From Bacteroidota bacterium (GTDB taxonomy: Bacteria; Bacteroidota; Bacteroidia; AKYH767-A; JAHEYN01): a stretch of 35,549 nt of DNA. A program made the position numbers and the translations under genes. Below, piece by piece: positions 16,390-24,933 of this stretch. The stretch spans positions 1 to 35,549 of the forward strand of contig CANFOZ010000022.1 in NCBI GenBank assembly GCA_947448795.1, in the 5' to 3' direction. Below the pieces are notes generated by a model that worked only from the letters and a program-made list of their open reading frames with translations, was not told the DNA's origin and did no database searches. Position 1 is the first letter of the stretch; every line of letters starts with the position of its first letter.

Positions 16390-18321
16390 ATGAGGGCTTT
16401 CTTTCGATTGCTCACCCTTTTCCTTGCGCTAATTCTGCTATTGGCCACCGCAGGTTTTTTTGCGCGCAATATAATGTTGCGAAAATCGCTTCAAGAAGTT
16501 AGTTCGCGCTTTCACCAAAAATATGGTACGGATTTAATATTCGGCAATGCTTGCTTTGTTGGTATGGATAGAATCTGTATCAACAATGTATCGCTGGTGC
16601 CTTCGCAGCAAGACACCTTGCTGCGCATCGATAGCATGTCATTCCGTGTTAATTTTGTGAAGTCTGTTTTCGGGGAGGTCTCTCTTGCTTCCTTTTGCAT
16701 TTCCGATGCAACTGTTTCACTAGTCAATAGAGGCGGCTCTACTAACTATGCTTTTCTTATGAAAAAAGGGGAGCAGAAGGATACCACTGACAAGGGTATG
16801 GTCTTTTATACCAATCGTTTAATCTCCCGTTTATTCAGCGCTATACCGAGTGAACTGATTGCTAAAAACTTGATGGTAAGCTATGCAAAAGAGGAGGAAA
16901 TACTTGCTGTCAAATTCCCGCTGCTTACTTTGATCAATGGTGAATTCAATGGACGAATGACTTTGGTAGATCCTCATCACAACGCTCGCTTTTCAATCAA
17001 AGGAGGCATCGATAAAGACGCTAAAAGAACCGATCTGGCCTTGGTTTATGAGCATGAGAAAGGCGAGATGATAACACTGCTTCAAGATAAATGGAGTACA
17101 TTATTTGCTTTTGATTCCTGTCGATTCGCTTTTGCTTTTGCCGGCGAAGAAAATGGGCGCTTGAAATTACTTGGCAACCTATCTGCTTCCGGTTTTCGAT
17201 TGGATAACCTGCGTATTTCTAGCGAGCCAGTTAGTATTAAAAAAGCGAATCTCGATTATCAAATAAGTATAAGCAATCGGGAGTTTCAGCTTGATAGCAC
17301 TTCAACTGCATCCATAAACGACATCGTCTTTCATCCGGCAATACAAGTAGTTAAATCCACAAAAGGAAAATTGTTAAGCATGCGTTTAAATATGCCTGCC
17401 ATGGCTGCTACTAATTTCTTCCAATCATTGCCGCAAGGACTTTTCGGTCTATCTCGAAACATCACGGCAAGTGGCTCTCTTTCTTATCAAGCAAAGCTTG
17501 AGCTTAATCTGACTAATCCAGACAGCGTCGTTTTTGTTGCGGAGATGAAGAAAGATAAACTCCAGCTGGTGCCAGCGAGTATTTATCCAATAACCCGCGT
17601 TAATCAATCCTTCGACTACGCAGTTTATGAAAAAGGCAACTTCATACGCTCTTTTAATGTTGGCGAAGCGAACCCAGATTACACGCCATTAATGAAGATC
17701 TCCGAGTTGTTAAAAAACTGTCTGCTTACCTCTGAGGATGGGGCCTTCTTTTATCACCGCGGCTTCAATGAAGAGATGTTTGCTAAAGCCATCCGTGATA
17801 ATATCAAAAAACAGCGATTTGCAAGAGGGGCAAGCACTATAACCATGCAAATGGTTAAAAATGTTTTTCTGAATCGTAACAAAACGATCTCGCGTAAGCT
17901 CGATGAAGCCTTGCTTGTTTGGCTAATTGAAAACAACCACCTAATAAGTAAGGAGCGAATTCTGGAGATTTATCTCAATGTTATAGAATGGGGGCCAGGC
18001 GTATATGGAATAGGAGAGGCATCCCGTTTTTATTTTGCAAAGAAACCCGCCGACCTTAATCTTGAAGAAAGCATGTTTCTTGCTAGCATTGTCCCTAATC
18101 CTAAAGTATTCATGTATGCATTCGATACCGATGGTAATTTGAAACCGCATTTGGCAGGATTTTACCGTCTAGTTTCTGGCATTTTATTAAAAAGAATGGT
18201 GATTACCGATTTGGAATTCGCCAATTTAAAACCCAATGTAAAACTGAAAGGTCAGGCCCGCGACTTTCTGCGTAAGCCCTTGACGGAACCTTTGGATTCC
18301 TTGCTTATGGAGCAGGAATAA
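16390..18321 (+). CDS. Peptidoglycan glycosyltransferase (GT51) with AsmA-like N-terminal half
   Basis: About 643 residues. An N-terminal membrane anchor (about residues 6-26) is followed by a long beta-rich region (about 35-385) that looks AsmA-like, then a GT51 domain (about 430-590). GT51 motifs: SEDGAFFYHRGF with the catalytic Glu, GASTITMQMVKN, and KERILEIYLNVIEWGPGVYGIGEASR. There is no penicillin-binding transpeptidase domain, so it should only polymerise lipid II into glycan strands, at the periplasmic face. AsmA-like/GT51 fusions are known in Bacteroidota. The ATG at 16390 is chosen; an in-frame TTG at 16381 would add three residues, and neither has a Shine-Dalgarno site. It is the last gene of the ychF operon and is followed by a terminator. 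Confidence 0.88.
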   Translation: MRAFFRLLTLFLALILLLATAGFFARNIMLRKSLQEVSSRFHQKYGTDLIFGNACFVGMDRICINNVSLVPSQQDTLLRIDSMSFRVNFVKSVFGEVSLASFCISDATVSLVNRGGSTNYAFLMKKGEQKDTTDKGMVFYTNRLISRLFSAIPSELIAKNLMVSYAKEEEILAVKFPLLTLINGEFNGRMTLVDPHHNARFSIKGGIDKDAKRTDLALVYEHEKGEMITLLQDKWSTLFAFDSCRFAFAFAGEENGRLKLLGNLSASGFRLDNLRISSEPVSIKKANLDYQISISNREFQLDSTSTASINDIVFHPAIQVVKSTKGKLLSMRLNMPAMAATNFFQSLPQGLFGLSRNITASGSLSYQAKLELNLTNPDSVVFVAEMKKDKLQLVPASIYPITRVNQSFDYAVYEKGNFIRSFNVGEANPDYTPLMKISELLKNCLLTSEDGAFFYHRGFNEEMFAKAIRDNIKKQRFARGASTITMQMVKNVFLNRNKTISRKLDEALLVWLIENNHLISKERILEIYLNVIEWGPGVYGIGEASRFYFAKKPADLNLEESMFLASIVPNPKVFMYAFDTDGNLKPHLAGFYRLVSGILLKRMVITDLEFANLKPNVKLKGQARDFLRKPLTEPLDSLLMEQE

Positions 18322-18325
18322 AAAC

Positions 18326-18367
18326 AAAAAGAAAGCCGTCCTGATTGCTCAAGACGGCTTTCTTTTT
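18326..18367. terminator. Bidirectional intrinsic terminator
   Basis: Perfect 15-bp inverted repeat: left arm 18326-18340 (AAAAAGAAAGCCGTC), 12-base loop, right arm 18353-18367. It has an A-run on the left and a T-run on the right, so it can end transcription both from the GT51 gene (plus) and from the histone-H1-like gene (minus), whose stop codon is 13 bases away. Confidence 0.9.
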
Positions 18368-18380
18368 AATCAAGACGAAA

Positions 18381-18557
18381 TTAGTCTACTTTCTTTTTGC
18401 TCTGAACTTCTACACGAATATCTTGTACAAGTTTCTTGATGTCTTGCATGCCTTTGCGTACACGGGTACCTGCAGCTGCATTTTCTTTTTCGTAAAACTT
18501 AATCACATCGGCTTCGATGTTGGTGATGAGGGTTTTTAGATCGTTGAATTTTTGCAT
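18381..18557 (-). CDS. Short histone-H1-like protein (Bacteroidota Hc1-like)
   Basis: A 58-residue lysine-rich protein beginning MQKFNDLKTLITNIEADVIK and containing AAGTRVRKGMQDIKKL. From memory, this is the conserved small protein annotated as histone H1 or Hc1-like throughout Bacteroidota, thought to bind DNA and compact the nucleoid. About ten Lys and three Arg residues; predicted to be two helices. It is preceded by a strong Shine-Dalgarno site (AAGGAG, seven bases before ATG), rare in this phylum and consistent with high expression. It is 56 bases downstream of the acyltransferase gene and ends at the bidirectional terminator, so it may be co-transcribed with that gene or have its own promoter, which I could not find. 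Confidence 0.85.
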   Translation of the reverse strand: MQKFNDLKTLITNIEADVIKFYEKENAAAGTRVRKGMQDIKKLVQDIRVEVQSKKKVD

Positions 18558-18564
18558 GAGATTA

Positions 18565-18570
18565 CTCCTT
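18565..18570 (-). promoter_or_regulatory. Strong Shine-Dalgarno site of the histone-H1-like gene
   Basis: AAGGAG on the minus strand, seven bases before the ATG at 18557. Most other genes in the window have no recognisable Shine-Dalgarno sequence, as is usual in Bacteroidota, so this site stands out and supports the reality of the short gene and its start. Confidence 0.75.
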
Positions 18571-18613
18571 TTTAATAATAGGTTAGAAAATTGGTTTGGT
18601 TATTGAAATCGAT

Positions 18614-19861
18614 TTATTGGGTGCTGATGTTTGCTGGTTCAGTATTGTACTTTCCTTCTTTAAGCTTCGATTGCACTTCAGAGAAAGCATTAATCGTATA
18701 GTTCACATCTTCTAGCGTATGAACAGCTGTTGGGATTAGACGCAACATAATAACGCCCTTCGGCACTACAGGGTAAATTACCATGGAGCAGAAGATTGCA
18801 TAATTTGCGCGCAAGTCATGAACAATAGCAGCAGCTTCATACGGTGAGCCATTCAAAAACACAGGTGTAACGGGTGATTGCGTGGTGCCAATATTGAAAC
18901 CACCGTCTTTCAAGCCTTTTTGTAGTGCGTTAACAATTTCCCAAAGATTGTTTTTCAACTCAGGACGGGTGCGCAGAAGCTCTAGGCGTTTGAGCGAACC
19001 GATAACGAGTGGCATCGGCATGGCCTTTGCAAATATTTGAGATCTTGAATTGTAACGAAGAAACTCTACAACTTGCTTGTCGCTAGAAATAAAGCCACCA
19101 ATCAAAGCCATCGATTTTGCAAAAGTGCCGAAATAGATATCAACGCCATCTTGAACACCTTGCTCTTCCGATGTTCCTGCGCCTGTTTTGCCCATTGTGC
19201 CAAAACCGTGCGCATCGTCTACGAATAAACGGAATTGAAATTTCTTCTTTAATTCTACAATGCCTTTCAGATTTCCCTGACGGCCACTCATGCCGAAAAC
19301 ACCTTCCGTTATAACAAGAATAGAACCGCCTGTTTCTGCAACAAGCTTAGTAGCTCGCTCCAATTGTTTCTCCAATTGGGCCATGTCGTTGTGCGGGTAA
19401 ACAAAACGTTTTCCAATGTGCAAACGCATTCCGTCCAAGATACATGCATGTGATTCGCTATCATAGACAATGGCGTCGTGACGATCAACCAATGCGTCGA
19501 TTGCCGAAACCATTCCTTGATAACCAAAGTTCAATAAGATAGTGTCTTCTTTCTTTTCAAAATCAGACAGCTCTTTTTCTAATTGCTCATGAAAGTCGGA
19601 GTTGCCCGACATCATGCGCGCTCCCATCGGTGTACCAAGACCGTATTGTGCTGCAGCTTCTGCATCGGCTTTGCGTACTTCCGGATGGTTTGCTAAACCT
19701 AAATAATTATTCAAGCTCCAAACGAGCATGTTCTTTCCACGAAAATCCATGCGATTCGAGATCTCGCCATCCAACTTTGGAAAGAAATAATAACCGTGTC
19801 CATCCTTTGCGTACTGTCCAAGAGGTCCGCGTTTCTGTAGTAACTTGTCGAATAAATCCAT
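18614..19861 (-). CDS. PLP-dependent alpha-oxoamine synthase (serine palmitoyltransferase-like)
   Basis: 415-residue fold-type I pyridoxal-phosphate enzyme of the alpha-oxoamine synthase family, which joins an amino acid to an acyl-CoA with loss of CO2. Motifs: WSLNNYLGL, GARMMSGNSDFH, the cofactor-binding DDAHGFGTMG, and the Schiff-base lysine in FGTFAKSMALIGGF. Family members include serine palmitoyltransferase (sphingolipids), cysteate acyltransferase (capnine sulfonolipids), 2-amino-3-ketobutyrate CoA ligase and BioF. In Bacteroidota this subgroup, to my knowledge, is most often linked to sphingolipid or sulfonolipid synthesis; no bio or tdh gene is near to suggest the others. The frame continues upstream to 19921, but the ATG at 19861 is right: a -7 element lies within the extension, and conserved homologues begin MDLF or MDIF. 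Confidence 0.88.
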   Translation of the reverse strand: MDLFDKLLQKRGPLGQYAKDGHGYYFFPKLDGEISNRMDFRGKNMLVWSLNNYLGLANHPEVRKADAEAAAQYGLGTPMGARMMSGNSDFHEQLEKELSDFEKKEDTILLNFGYQGMVSAIDALVDRHDAIVYDSESHACILDGMRLHIGKRFVYPHNDMAQLEKQLERATKLVAETGGSILVITEGVFGMSGRQGNLKGIVELKKKFQFRLFVDDAHGFGTMGKTGAGTSEEQGVQDGVDIYFGTFAKSMALIGGFISSDKQVVEFLRYNSRSQIFAKAMPMPLVIGSLKRLELLRTRPELKNNLWEIVNALQKGLKDGGFNIGTTQSPVTPVFLNGSPYEAAAIVHDLRANYAIFCSMVIYPVVPKGVIMLRLIPTAVHTLEDVNYTINAFSEVQSKLKEGKYNTEPANISTQ

Positions 19862-19883
19862 GTTTTTGTTTTTTGTTCTAAAG

Positions 19884-19891
19884 CAAATGTA
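19884..19891 (-). promoter_or_regulatory. Promoter -7 element of the serine palmitoyltransferase-like gene
   Basis: On the minus strand this reads TACATTTG, an exact TAnnTTTG match 22 bases before the ATG at 19861. TTC, one base off the -33 TTG, lies 20 bases upstream, the same arrangement as at 5468-5475. The leader would be about 15 bases. Confidence 0.5.
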
Positions 19892-19995
19892 GTTTTTTCT
19901 TGCTATTTGATGAAAAAACAAAGATTAAACTTTTAAACAATCTGCTTTTTGAAACATGTCATACCCCATATTCCTTTTCTGACTTCTTTTTTATA

Positions 19996-20003
19996 TAGCT
20001 TTG
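19996..20003 (+). promoter_or_regulatory. Probable -7 element of the homogentisate dioxygenase gene
   Basis: TAGCTTTG matches TAnnTTTG exactly and lies 19 bases before the ATG at 20023. No good -33 TTG is at the expected distance, so the promoter may be weak or need an activator. The 161 bases between this gene and the divergent acyltransferase gene hold nothing else I recognise. Confidence 0.45.
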
Positions 20004-20022
20004 TGAATATCAAATAGACACC

Positions 20023-21180
20023 ATGCCACAACATCATCACCAAGGGCAATTTCCTTTAAAACGACACACCATTTTTAGAAAACCCGATGGCAAGCTGTAT
20101 GCCGAGGAATTGGTCTCCTCCGAGGGGTTTTCCAGCATCTACTCCTTGATTTATCACTGCTATCCGCCTACACTGATTAAATCGGTTGGTGTCCCCTATT
20201 CTGTAGCACCTGAGATTGCTTTCGAACGTCACATGATGCACGAAAGTTTTGAAGGATTCGATATCCCAGCGCATGAGGATTATTTACTAAGCCGAATCCC
20301 TGTGCTTGTTAATAACGATGTGCACATCGTTTTGGCAGCGCCAAAAAAATCAATGACGGACTATTTCTTTAAAAACGCCGATGCCGATGAGGTAATCTTT
20401 GTTCATAAAGGAGAGGGCACTATTCAAACCATTTACGGCAAAATAGATTTTGGCTATGGTGATTACTTGGTTATCCCTCGTGGTACAATCTATCAGCTAA
20501 CGTTTAAAAACGAAGATAATCGCCTATTCATTGTCGAATCTTTTAGCCCAATCGAAACACCAAAGCGATACCGTAACGAATATGGTCAATTGTTAGAGCA
20601 TTCGCCTTTTTATGAACGCGATATTCGAAAGCCACAGCGCCTCGAAACCATCGACCAGCAGGGCGATTTTAAGGTGATGATCAAAAAGCAAAGCACCATG
20701 TATCCATATACCTATGCTACGCATCCTTTCGATGCTATTGGTTGGGATGGAAACTTATACAATTGGGCGCTTTCCATTCACGATTTTGAACCCATCACAG
20801 GCCGTATTCATCAGCCACCTCCGGTACATCAAACCTTTGAAGCCCACAACTTTGTTATCTGCTCTTTCGTGCCTCGTTTGTTCGATTATCATCCAAACTC
20901 AATCCCTGTGCCTTATAACCATAGCAACATCGACTCCGATGAAGTGTTGTATTATGTGGATGGTGATTTCATGTCACGCAAACATGTTACGAAAGGTATG
21001 ATTACCCTTCATCCGGGTGGTATTCCGCACGGGCCGCATCCTGGAACAGTAGAAAAAAGCTTGGGTCAAAAAGAAACCAAAGAGCTTGCTGTTATGGTTG
21101 ATACCTTTAAACCGCTGTGCATTACAAAAGCTGCTTTAGCCATAAAGTCAGGCGACTATTTCCAATCGTGGCTTAGCTAA
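20023..21180 (+). CDS. hmgA: Homogentisate 1,2-dioxygenase
   Basis: 385-residue cupin-type non-haem Fe(II) dioxygenase that opens the ring of homogentisate to maleylacetoacetate in tyrosine and phenylalanine breakdown. Typical features: a His-rich N-terminus (MPQHHHQG), the first cupin at about 120-190 (FVHKGEGTIQT, GDYLVIPRGTIYQL), the HQPPPVHQTFEAHNFVIC segment, and the iron-binding region PYNHSNIDSDEVLYYVDGDF with LHPGGIPHGPHPG following. It matches the shorter bacterial form of Bacteroidota and Bacillus rather than the roughly 440-residue animal and proteobacterial form. It is monocistronic: terminator downstream, divergent gene upstream, and no fumarylacetoacetase or 4-hydroxyphenylpyruvate dioxygenase gene in the window. 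Confidence 0.93.
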   Translation: MPQHHHQGQFPLKRHTIFRKPDGKLYAEELVSSEGFSSIYSLIYHCYPPTLIKSVGVPYSVAPEIAFERHMMHESFEGFDIPAHEDYLLSRIPVLVNNDVHIVLAAPKKSMTDYFFKNADADEVIFVHKGEGTIQTIYGKIDFGYGDYLVIPRGTIYQLTFKNEDNRLFIVESFSPIETPKRYRNEYGQLLEHSPFYERDIRKPQRLETIDQQGDFKVMIKKQSTMYPYTYATHPFDAIGWDGNLYNWALSIHDFEPITGRIHQPPPVHQTFEAHNFVICSFVPRLFDYHPNSIPVPYNHSNIDSDEVLYYVDGDFMSRKHVTKGMITLHPGGIPHGPHPGTVEKSLGQKETKELAVMVDTFKPLCITKAALAIKSGDYFQSWLS

Positions 21181-21200
21181 AAAATAGAAATCAAGTAGAT

Positions 21201-21230
21201 AAAAAAAGACGAAGTTTTTCGTCTTTTTTT
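21201..21230. terminator. Bidirectional intrinsic terminator
   Basis: Perfect 13-bp inverted repeat, AAAAAAAGACGAA at 21201-21213 and its complement at 21218-21230, around a 4-base loop, with A- and T-runs on either side. It lies between the convergent hmgA (plus) and lpxH (minus) genes and overlaps the lpxH stop codon by two bases, ending both transcripts. Confidence 0.9.
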
Positions 21231-21972
21231 ATGCATGCTTTAAAAAGAGCAACTCATTACCGTCGAATACAGCGTAGTGCGGGGCGTTAAACCATTCACC
21301 CAAATTAATATATCGAGAAGCCGGCTCGAGCGGCAAATCCAAAGGCAAATGGCGATGACCAAAAATGAAATAATCTACCTGTTCTTTTTTGAGATAATCA
21401 TTTGCAAACACCATTAAAAACTCTTTGTCAGCACCCAAGAAGCGCTCTTCTGTAGTCGCTGTTCGACTAGTACCCGACCAAAAGCGAGCGAGTCTAATGC
21501 CAAGATCGGGATGAATCCATCGAAAAAGAAACTGGCACACCGGATTAGCGAATACTCGTTTTATTACTTTGTAGCCGTGGTCGCCAGGTCCCAAGCCATC
21601 GCCATGGCCAATTAAAAACTCTTTTCCTTCAAAGTTTCTGCGAATGGGCTGGCGATGCAGCTGAATACCGAGTTCATTCGGTATGTAATCAAAAATCCAC
21701 ATGTCGTGGTTTCCCGTAAACCAATGGATATCAATGCCCGCATCACTCAGTTCTGCAAGTTTACCTAGCAAGCGCACATGGCCTCGGGGTATCACGGTTT
21801 TATATTCGAACCAAAAGTCGAACACATCGCCGACAAGGTAAATGCCCTCGGCATCGGCTTTGATCGAATCAAGCCACTGCACGAGCTTTCGCTCTCGCAA
21901 GGCACTGCTTTCTCGGTCGGGCGCCCCGAGGTGAAAGTCGGAGGCGAAGTAAAGTTTCTTTCCTGGCTTCAT
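21229..21972 (-). CDS. lpxH: UDP-2,3-diacylglucosamine diphosphatase LpxH
   Basis: 247-residue metallophosphoesterase, peripheral on the inner membrane, that releases UMP from UDP-2,3-diacylglucosamine to give lipid X in lipid A synthesis. The dinuclear metal site is visible: SDFHLG (D12, H14), LVGDVFDFW, FTGNHDMW, IGHGDGLGPGDHGYK and FGHRHLPL. The GDGLGPGD segment is typical of LpxH in Bacteroidota. It starts with ATG overlapping the stop of the M1 peptidase gene by one base, so it is translationally linked to it, and it is the last gene of a seven-gene run that begins with lpxK, another lipid A gene. Confidence 0.93.
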   Translation of the reverse strand: MKPGKKLYFASDFHLGAPDRESSALRERKLVQWLDSIKADAEGIYLVGDVFDFWFEYKTVIPRGHVRLLGKLAELSDAGIDIHWFTGNHDMWIFDYIPNELGIQLHRQPIRRNFEGKEFLIGHGDGLGPGDHGYKVIKRVFANPVCQFLFRWIHPDLGIRLARFWSGTSRTATTEERFLGADKEFLMVFANDYLKKEQVDYFIFGHRHLPLDLPLEPASRYINLGEWFNAPHYAVFDGNELLFLKHA

Positions 21973-24932
21973 TATTCGTTAATCTCATGCATCAATCGGA
22001 ATGGATCGAGCAGGTTTAAATGCAAACTGAATCGGATCTTTTCTTTGTAATTTGAAGGATGTAAATCCTTTGCCATGAACACGGGAAAATAAACATCGAA
22101 AAAGCCCGGTATAGGGGAGAAGGAAACGCCAGTAGCATATTCCAAGTGGGTGGAATAATTGGTTAGCCCAGCATCTGCATAAACGCGTAATGGAAGCCCC
22201 GAAACAAAAGGACTGCTGATGTTGACACTCGTTAACCAGTCGTTCGCTAATGGTGCTGAATACGCATTTTTTATTCCGCCTTCTGTCAAGGCCATCTGCT
22301 TTACCTTAGAGCCAAATTGCGTGCGATCAAAGTAAAGTTGATCGTAGGTGATATCGTTATTGCCAAACAAACTGTAACCAACGCCACTGTATGTATCGTT
22401 TTTCAAAAACTTACCTGCAAAAAATCGCACTTCTAGGCCTTTGCTCTTCGGATAGGTAATCGTGTACTTGGCTTGCATGGAGGCACGAACAAACCCTTCT
22501 CCTTGCTGCAAAGTGAGCTGGCTTTCATAGGGATTGAGCTTGCGCTTGTTTTTTGCACTGTACGAAAGTTCTTTTATGCTGTAGTTGCTTTTGTAATGAA
22601 TGTCTGCCTGCTCCAATACTGAATAACTGCTCTTTTCCTGAAAAATAAAAACTTGACGCAGCTTGAATTGTCGACGCAAAGTGGAGCGCGCCCTGTCTTT
22701 ACGAAGCAGGAAATCCAATTCAGGAGCCACTTTGTTGTAGGCCAAGTGCATCGGAGTGCTTTCTTCTGTGAAGCGTTTGCCATTCACAAGTAATCGAACC
22801 GATTGAAAGGGGCCACTAAGTGGATAGGCGGTGTAGCCAATTGAAGCCATGCCGACCAATGTCTTGGAGACTGTGCCATACATCGGTGCAAACACATACT
22901 CCAATCTTTTTTGAGGCAGCAGGCTGTTGTATAGGGCTACTCCAGGCATTATATGGTCGTATGCATTATACCCTACGATCGGCATGTAATACAAAGTGTT
23001 GCGTTTTGGGTTTTCGATACCTAAAAGAAATTTAAACTGCAAAGACTCACATTTTTTAAAAAGCCCTTGCCCTTTAAAGTTGTTGTTTTGGCGGTATGTT
23101 TCTGGAATACTTAATGCTGCATCTATACGATAGCTTTGATGCTGGCCGCTATTCATTTGAATAGTCGTGTCTTTAGCGAAGCCTTCAATCCATCTTGTTT
23201 CTAAAACTGAATCAGCAGCTAAACGTGAAATGGAAACAGGAACAACGCTGCCAGTTTTATTTCGCAAAGTAAGCTGAGCTGAATCTTTTTCATGCTTGCC
23301 CTTAATTATGGAATAATCGATTTGCGCCTTTGTTGTGATGAGTGTGTTAAAAAACCAAGCTAAGTTTTTTCCGCTTGTATTTTCAAACACCGCTTTCATA
23401 TCGTTCGGCTGCGGATGCTTAAAATGCCAGGCTTCAAAATACGCATGCATGCATCGATCAAAAACATCTTGCCCGAGATAGGCGCTGAGATAGTCTAAAA
23501 GAAGTGCTGTTTTCTCATACACAATGGCACCATAATTTATTTCCGTGTATTCAGCCGCAGGAAAATCAACAGCTTGATCTAGCCTTTTTCGAGCGTTCAT
23601 CACATAGGCGGTTGATAAAAGTGATTCGTTATCTAAATCATGCATATTGATAGGCAATGGGAATCCGGCGATGCTTAATGAGCCCTTCACACTGTCTTTC
23701 GGGTTTTTAATGTGCATATACCGATTCTCGTTATAGGTATTTACGCCTTCATCCATCCAAGCATGCTGCCGTTCATTCGATCCAAGCATTCCATAAAACC
23801 AGTTATGCCCAACTTCATGAACAATTACATCTCTAAGCATGGTCGCATTACCCGCACCTCCAATAATTGTAACATTCGGATATTCCATCCCTCCACCAGC
23901 AGTAAGAGCGCCGTCAACCGCTGTGCATTGATCATACGGATACTCGCCATTCCAAAGCGAATAGTAATAAATCGCATCATTCACATAATCGATACTCTTC
24001 TCCCATAAATCCGCTTCTGAATCCGTGAACATCGCCCAAGTCGTTACTTTTCGCTTGCTAACAGGAAGCTCAACTTCACCCTTTAAAACATGGTAACGCT
24101 TGTCGGCGAACCAAGCAAAGTCATGGACATTCTTTTGAAAGTACCGCAGTGTTTTGGTTATGCTGTCAGAAGCCGGAAAGCGCATGTCTTTTGCTTTTTT
24201 CTTGTTCTTCTTTTCTTCGAAAAAAGACTTTGTTTCGGTTTCTTTTTGAGTCAACCATTTCAACTCTTCTTCTCCGTTAAAAAGATCGCCAGTAGCACCA
24301 ACAACATAGTTTTTGGGTAATGTTATGCTTACATCATAGGAGCCAAATTCAGAATAAAACTCGCCTTGGTTGAGAAAGGGTATGGGATGCCAACCAGTTG
24401 GGTCGTATACCGCTGGCTTCGGATACCATTGGGTAATTTGATAAGATTCTCCATAATGGCCAAGACGAGAAAAAACGCCCTTGGGAAGCTTCACATGGAA
24501 TGGGGTTGTAATGATGATCTTTTCGCCCGGCTTCAATGATTTTGGCAAAATTAATTTGCAAATGTCTATGTGTTCAGAGTCAGGCAAAACCTGAAGCGAC
24601 TGACCATTCACCTTAAAATCAAGACTGTCAATATAGCCTCTGTCTATGTCTTCCGACCAATGAAACTTTAAATTCCCACTCTCTTTCAATTGTTTGGCTA
24701 ATGCCGTCTGGTCATTTTTGTAAGCATTCGGCCACAAATGCATATAAATGTAACCGAGTTCATCCGGTGAGTTGTTTTGATAGGTTATTGTTTCGAATGC
24801 GGAAAGCGCATGCTTTCGGTCATCTAAACGAACATCTATTTTATAGTTTACTTCTTGCTGAAAATAAGCGCGCTCTAATGCACTAGCCTTAGTAAACCAA
24901 AGTAGAAATGCTATGAATAGGATATTCTTCAT
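21972..24932 (-). CDS. Secreted M1-family zinc metallopeptidase
   Basis: 986-residue exported gluzincin aminopeptidase. Signal peptide 1-19 (cleavage after KASA). The N-terminal M1 beta domain is about 25-215 and the catalytic domain about 260-540. Zinc site: HEVGH at 372-376 with the third ligand E395 in WMDEG, 18 residues on, as in M1 peptidases. The substrate-binding GxMEN motif appears as GGGMEYP (346-352), a variant seen in this Bacteroidota branch. The C-terminal 400 residues are beta-rich and have the look of an outer-membrane-like or repeat region with no recognised domain; length is above that of standard M1 enzymes. Probably degrades peptides in the periplasm or at the surface. It starts one base after the thioredoxin-fold gene and overlaps lpxH by one base. 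Confidence 0.9.
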   Translation of the reverse strand: MKNILFIAFLLWFTKASALERAYFQQEVNYKIDVRLDDRKHALSAFETITYQNNSPDELGYIYMHLWPNAYKNDQTALAKQLKESGNLKFHWSEDIDRGYIDSLDFKVNGQSLQVLPDSEHIDICKLILPKSLKPGEKIIITTPFHVKLPKGVFSRLGHYGESYQITQWYPKPAVYDPTGWHPIPFLNQGEFYSEFGSYDVSITLPKNYVVGATGDLFNGEEELKWLTQKETETKSFFEEKKNKKKAKDMRFPASDSITKTLRYFQKNVHDFAWFADKRYHVLKGEVELPVSKRKVTTWAMFTDSEADLWEKSIDYVNDAIYYYSLWNGEYPYDQCTAVDGALTAGGGMEYPNVTIIGGAGNATMLRDVIVHEVGHNWFYGMLGSNERQHAWMDEGVNTYNENRYMHIKNPKDSVKGSLSIAGFPLPINMHDLDNESLLSTAYVMNARKRLDQAVDFPAAEYTEINYGAIVYEKTALLLDYLSAYLGQDVFDRCMHAYFEAWHFKHPQPNDMKAVFENTSGKNLAWFFNTLITTKAQIDYSIIKGKHEKDSAQLTLRNKTGSVVPVSISRLAADSVLETRWIEGFAKDTTIQMNSGQHQSYRIDAALSIPETYRQNNNFKGQGLFKKCESLQFKFLLGIENPKRNTLYYMPIVGYNAYDHIMPGVALYNSLLPQKRLEYVFAPMYGTVSKTLVGMASIGYTAYPLSGPFQSVRLLVNGKRFTEESTPMHLAYNKVAPELDFLLRKDRARSTLRRQFKLRQVFIFQEKSSYSVLEQADIHYKSNYSIKELSYSAKNKRKLNPYESQLTLQQGEGFVRASMQAKYTITYPKSKGLEVRFFAGKFLKNDTYSGVGYSLFGNNDITYDQLYFDRTQFGSKVKQMALTEGGIKNAYSAPLANDWLTSVNISSPFVSGLPLRVYADAGLTNYSTHLEYATGVSFSPIPGFFDVYFPVFMAKDLHPSNYKEKIRFSLHLNLLDPFRLMHEINE

Positions 24933-24933
24933 A

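Noticed and set aside
18345-18539. Open plus-strand frame of 64 codons after the terminator
   Set aside because: It begins inside the terminator hairpin and is antisense to the histone-H1-like gene, whose sequence is recognisable.
15400-18600. Search for a CRISPR array or additional cas genes around the Cas6-like gene
   Set aside because: Neighbours are ychF, a GT51 gene and a histone-H1-like gene; no regularly spaced direct repeats are visible in or between them.
20023-21180. Tyrosine degradation gene cluster around hmgA
   Set aside because: The gene is alone between a divergent gene and a bidirectional terminator; no other pathway gene is in the window.
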